Origin: Pelodera strongyloides | Lineage: Eukaryota > Nematoda > Chromadorea > Rhabditida > Rhabditidae | NCBI GenBank assembly: GCA_036852015.1 | Contig: JAANDG010000043.1 | Span: forward strand, 177,501-241,500 | Reading direction: 5' to 3' | DNA length: 64,000 bases | In this document: positions 60,459 to 64,000 of the stretch, piece by piece | Numbering within the stretch: position 1 is the stretch's first letter | How the letters are laid out: the number at the start of each line of letters is the position of its first letter | Translations under genes and position numbers: made by a program | The notes under the pieces: model-generated | The model's database searches: none | What the model was told of the DNA's origin: nothing | The model's input: the letters and a program-made list of their open reading frames with translations, nothing else

Positions 60459-61027
60459 GTGTTTTTATTCTTAAATTACACTTAAAGAAATTTGAAACAA
60501 ATTAAAGAGCAGAAAGAGGTTGGACAATTTTCCCTGAGAAACAACGAACTCTGTAAAAAGAATTGCTCATGCGGTTAAAGCAATTCATCCTCAAAAAATA
60601 AATATGATAAAGAAGATCAATACATGAAAATGTTAATTTTTAATTTTTTTAAGCTACGAAGTATCAAATTGCTTGTCAGTGAGCCACTTGATTTATTCCT
60701 CTCTAAAAAAGCGTACATATATAAACTTCTAGGCGTAACCGAGTATGAGGAGTAATGAAGTTGCACATTCCAAGTAACGCTTTGAATATAGAAAGCACAT
60801 TCAGTATGTTCCCTCAACAATACACAATCGCAATATACACAATTATGTAGCAACTGACAAAATGACAACGTTCAGGATGCCTCAAACGGAGCTTTTTTGT
60901 GATAAGGACAGTTGGGAATGTAGCATGGTTGCTCGACCGGCACCTGGAGTTTTCGAAGTCTCTCAACAAAAAGGAGGTCGAGGTGCGAGAGCCGCATTTC
61001 GTCTAGACTTGGCTCTCGCAAACTCAC

Positions 61028-64000
61028 AAAAAAGAGTTGGACGATGATGTATAAGGGGATGGGGTAAGGATCGAACGGGCGTCCTTCATACGAGCATCCA
61101 ATTCTGCTATTAGACGACGCGTCTCCTCTTGGGTGTCCTAAAAATAAGCACATAACATAAAATAAGACTTCAAACGTGTTGTGCGGTCCCGTATGGAATA
61201 TGTGGTCTAGAATAGGAAGAAAAGCCCACTTGAGTCGAAGTATACATATGTGGTACAACCAGTCCACGCGGCATTCCTCGAGGCGCCTAAGATAAGAATA
61301 TAAGATTTAATATAAGAAACCACATAAATTATTCGTATTTCACATCGTAATGGAGAACACTAATCCACTTCCGAATGATAAATTTACAAACAAAATAAAC
61401 TTAATAAGGGTATACTGTAGTGGTTTGCTTAATGTTTAAGACATCTAAAACAAAAATATCTGTGACATCTCTGACATCCTGAGACATCTGAATACATCCC
61501 TGAGTTTTTCCTGGAACACGGGTACATTTTTGTTTCTTGCGATATGTTTGATACAGCGCATCGAACAGCTTATATAGCCAATCCAATCGATTAACTAGAG
61601 GTAATGGGCCACTTCCACAGCAATAGTTAGCTAATCAAATGACAATATAATAAAAAACACCTGCCCGAGGTAGCAAAGGTTGAAAATGCAGCAGGTCTTT
61701 CCGAAAATCTAGACAATTACCGCTTCACGAACCAAAAACAAAAATTTTCCGGATGCACTTGGTGTCTTCTATGTCTCTGCATGTTTTGGATGTCACTAAT
61801 GTTTGTGGATGTCACAGACGTTTTTGGATGTTTTATATGTTTTACGCAGTAAGCCGTTTCATTTTAAGTTGTGCATACCTTCCCGGTTTCCACGAATGTC
61901 CATCTCCTACTCGGGTCAAAATCCGGAGGATAGACCATCTTCTTGGATGTTGTTGGCTCGGACCTGATTGAGCCATCACTAGACATCATGGACTCCAGTT
62001 CTTTTCTGAAAAAGAAGCTTATGACCATCTGGTACGGACAGCCGCCTCAAATGTCCATGCAACTATTCAGCCTCAATCAAACTCTTACTTCTCGTTGTCT
62101 TCATTAGGAGACGTGGGTCTTGTAGATGCACTACTAGAAGGGGGTGAGGGTGAAGGGGCGGTGGAAGGTTGCATCGATGTTAGAATAGACACACACTCAG
62201 GAACCGCACGAGTCGCAAAAAATCCTGAATTTCTCATTATCCACTGATCTGATCAATGGCCAGACGGCACTTAAAAAATTAAACGAAAAATAAACCGAGA
62301 GAACATGACATACCAACTCTTGTGGGTGGATGAGTAGGGCTATAATCAGGACCTAAAACACATACATGTAAAACTGAAAAAAACGGCTCTCGGATGAAAC
62401 CCAAACTATGTTAGCGCTATAAAGGATAAGTATCTACAGTTTTCTTGGCAACGCTTTCCGGCCTAGATCCACAAAATATTTGCTCATCTCAAGAAGCATA
62501 CTTACTGTTCGACAATGATGACGTCTCAGTCCAGGGCTCCTCATGAATCGGATGGAAGTACCAGGGCATATCCGTTTGCGTTGCCTTGTTCAGCTGAAAT
62601 ACACAAGCTTATTGTTAGGTGAAAACAATGCAAATAGATCAAACAGTTCTGGAATAGAAAAATATCCTAAAAATATCCTAGTAATACTTACCAGCCGCAG
62701 ACGATGAGTGATTTGCTCTATCAGCACTTGCCGTTCACGACGACGTACGAAGGGAAACACCTTAAAGCACGTCTTCGTTATAGGGTTATGAAAGAAGGGC
62801 AAATGAAGGGTTAGTCTCACGAGGAAAGATGCTGAAACTTTCTCAGCTATTGTGTGCTCTACTTGGATGCACCATAATATTGTTCAACACAGCACCTTCA
62901 TCACTTTGGCAAAATTTTCGCCCGCTCGGCCAGCAGCATCCTTTGCTGCCACTTTTGCTGCCGAAGCAGCTTTAGTGCCGCCAGCACGCATTCGTCCTCT
63001 CCGTCGTTTCCAGACACGCCACATGTCAATCATTCCTAAATGTTTTTCTTTTTCTGTTTGTTAAATCCAATTAAGAACCTCGGGAATTTCAATATCCGTC
63101 TATAACAGTTTGTTCTGTGTTCTCTCAACTGAGCTCTCACCAATATGTTCCCCTCTCAGTGGTCTGGCCTCAGGATCGGCGGAGTATTCTTCCATCATCA
63201 TTAACAAAAGTTCTTCGAATAACTTTTCTAGTTTGAGTTGAATCACATTGATGCACATGCTGACTAGTGAAAGTCCGACCATTATAAGGCCAAATATCAA
63301 GAACATATCCTCTGAATTTGTTGGAGTAACATCACCTGGAATCTTCATGATATCAAATGTTAACAATTATATTTATTTCTCTTCATTTGCGCAATAACGA
63401 GTAAAATAAATATATCACGGTAAAGGAGAAGGAAAACAAAATTAATTGTTTCGCAAACCGTATCTTCTGTAAAATGATTACCCACCATATCCGATAGTCG
63501 TCAATGAGCAAAAGAAAAAGTAGAAACTTTTGAAGTAATCCCACTCGTCTTCGAAGTGAAGAAATATTGCCGCGCACAGAAACATCCAGGCAAAAGCAAC
63601 ACCTGCAAACGTAGGGGGCAAATTGCCGAATTCAGTATCAAAGTAGGGCCGCCGATACCGAGGCGGAATGTTAGGAACTAACAAATGTAACAACTGCAAG
63701 ACGTGTATTCGATAATAACAACATGTGATTTACCAATTGCCAGGACAAGTGGCATCTCTGATATTCTTTCCTGTTCGGACAATCGAAGTCGCTTCCCGGA
63801 CCCAGGACAATAGCAGAATTCCATAATCCTAAAAGATGCTTATCTCTTTTTAGTAGGAGTCGAGTACACGGTCTTTGAATAAATCTGATATACCCACCTT
63901 ACTATGTAATCCCATACAATTTCCAAACCAGAAAGGAAGAAACGACCAAGTTTGTGAAGGATCATTAGCACTAGTGGGATTCCAATCACCGCATATACCA
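61028..64000 (-). CDS. Two-pore (K2P/TWK) potassium channel, 5' end outside window
   Basis: Minus-strand exons in phase: 63898-64000 (partial), 63734-63828, 63486-63677, 63141-63335, 62889-63035, 62692-62831, 62506-62593, 62314-62352, 62089-62224, 61879-62005 and 61028-61137; the terminal exon is unresolved. The visible protein starts in the second membrane segment after pore 1 (VYAVIGIPLVLMILHKLGRF). It then has a cytoplasmic loop, the third segment (FAGVAFAWMFLCAAIFLHF), the second pore with filter TTIGYGDVTP, and the fourth segment (FLIFGLIMVGLSLVSMCINV). The tail is over 300 residues, with an Arg patch (WKRRRGRMR), an Ala/Lys helix-like stretch and a Ser/Pro-rich linker. The protein would sit in the plasma membrane and pass background K+ current. 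It is convergent with the cadherin gene. The donor at 62889 is weak. Confidence 0.88.

Noticed and set aside
60872..61267. 131-codon minus-strand frame at the channel gene's 3' end
   Set aside because: It is in a different frame from the in-phase channel exon 61028-61137, so it is not the natural terminal exon as it stands.

Overview
The window is nuclear DNA from a nematode, most likely a chromadorean with a repeat-rich genome. The evidence is short AT-rich introns ending in TTTCAG-type acceptors, acceptors placed just upstream of ATG codons as expected for spliced-leader trans-splicing, a TWK-type two-pore potassium channel, and a complete 5S rRNA sequence close to the Caenorhabditis form. 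I see no bacterial operons, CRISPR arrays or plasmid features. Gene models were spliced by eye. A model is trusted where successive exons keep phase; elsewhere exons are called candidates.

Layout. 0-1.1 kb: the 3' end of an unrecognised minus-strand gene. 1.1-12 kb: gene-poor DNA with an RTE-like LINE remnant ending in a (TA)n tract, a second LINE fragment fused to a 5S rRNA sequence, a degenerate GC-rich minisatellite and two copies of a roughly 170-bp GC-rich repeat. 12.6-18.2 kb: a direct duplication. Its first copy carries a 2-kb palindrome with a 473-bp palindromic MITE inserted in one arm (TTAA duplication), plus a tRNA-derived SINE. The second copy lacks the palindrome. 15.96-19.47 kb: the exons of an unrecognised plus-strand gene.

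20-41 kb is a rearranged tract: a 560-bp direct duplication, a roughly 1.9-kb segmental duplication (25.6 and 35.9 kb), four tandem copies of a 1.5-kb exon-bearing unit (28.3-34.2 kb) and tandem 721-bp units (26.8-28.3 and 37.1-40.6 kb) derived from the gene at 15.96 kb. Exons resembling a ubiquitin-specific protease (34.3-35.8 kb) and the start of a G3BP-type NTF2 domain (40.9-41.9 kb) lie in or beside it.

43.5-64 kb is ordinary gene-dense DNA: two neighbouring acidic Glu/Asp-rich genes, the second with a tandem array of 66-nt exons; a 20-exon cadherin of about 621 residues whose exons sum exactly in frame; and, convergent with it, the 3' portion of a two-pore potassium channel gene with a long cytoplasmic tail.

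The strongest observations are the nested palindromes whose empty sites are preserved in the same window, the 5S-LINE fusion, and the tandem exon amplifications.
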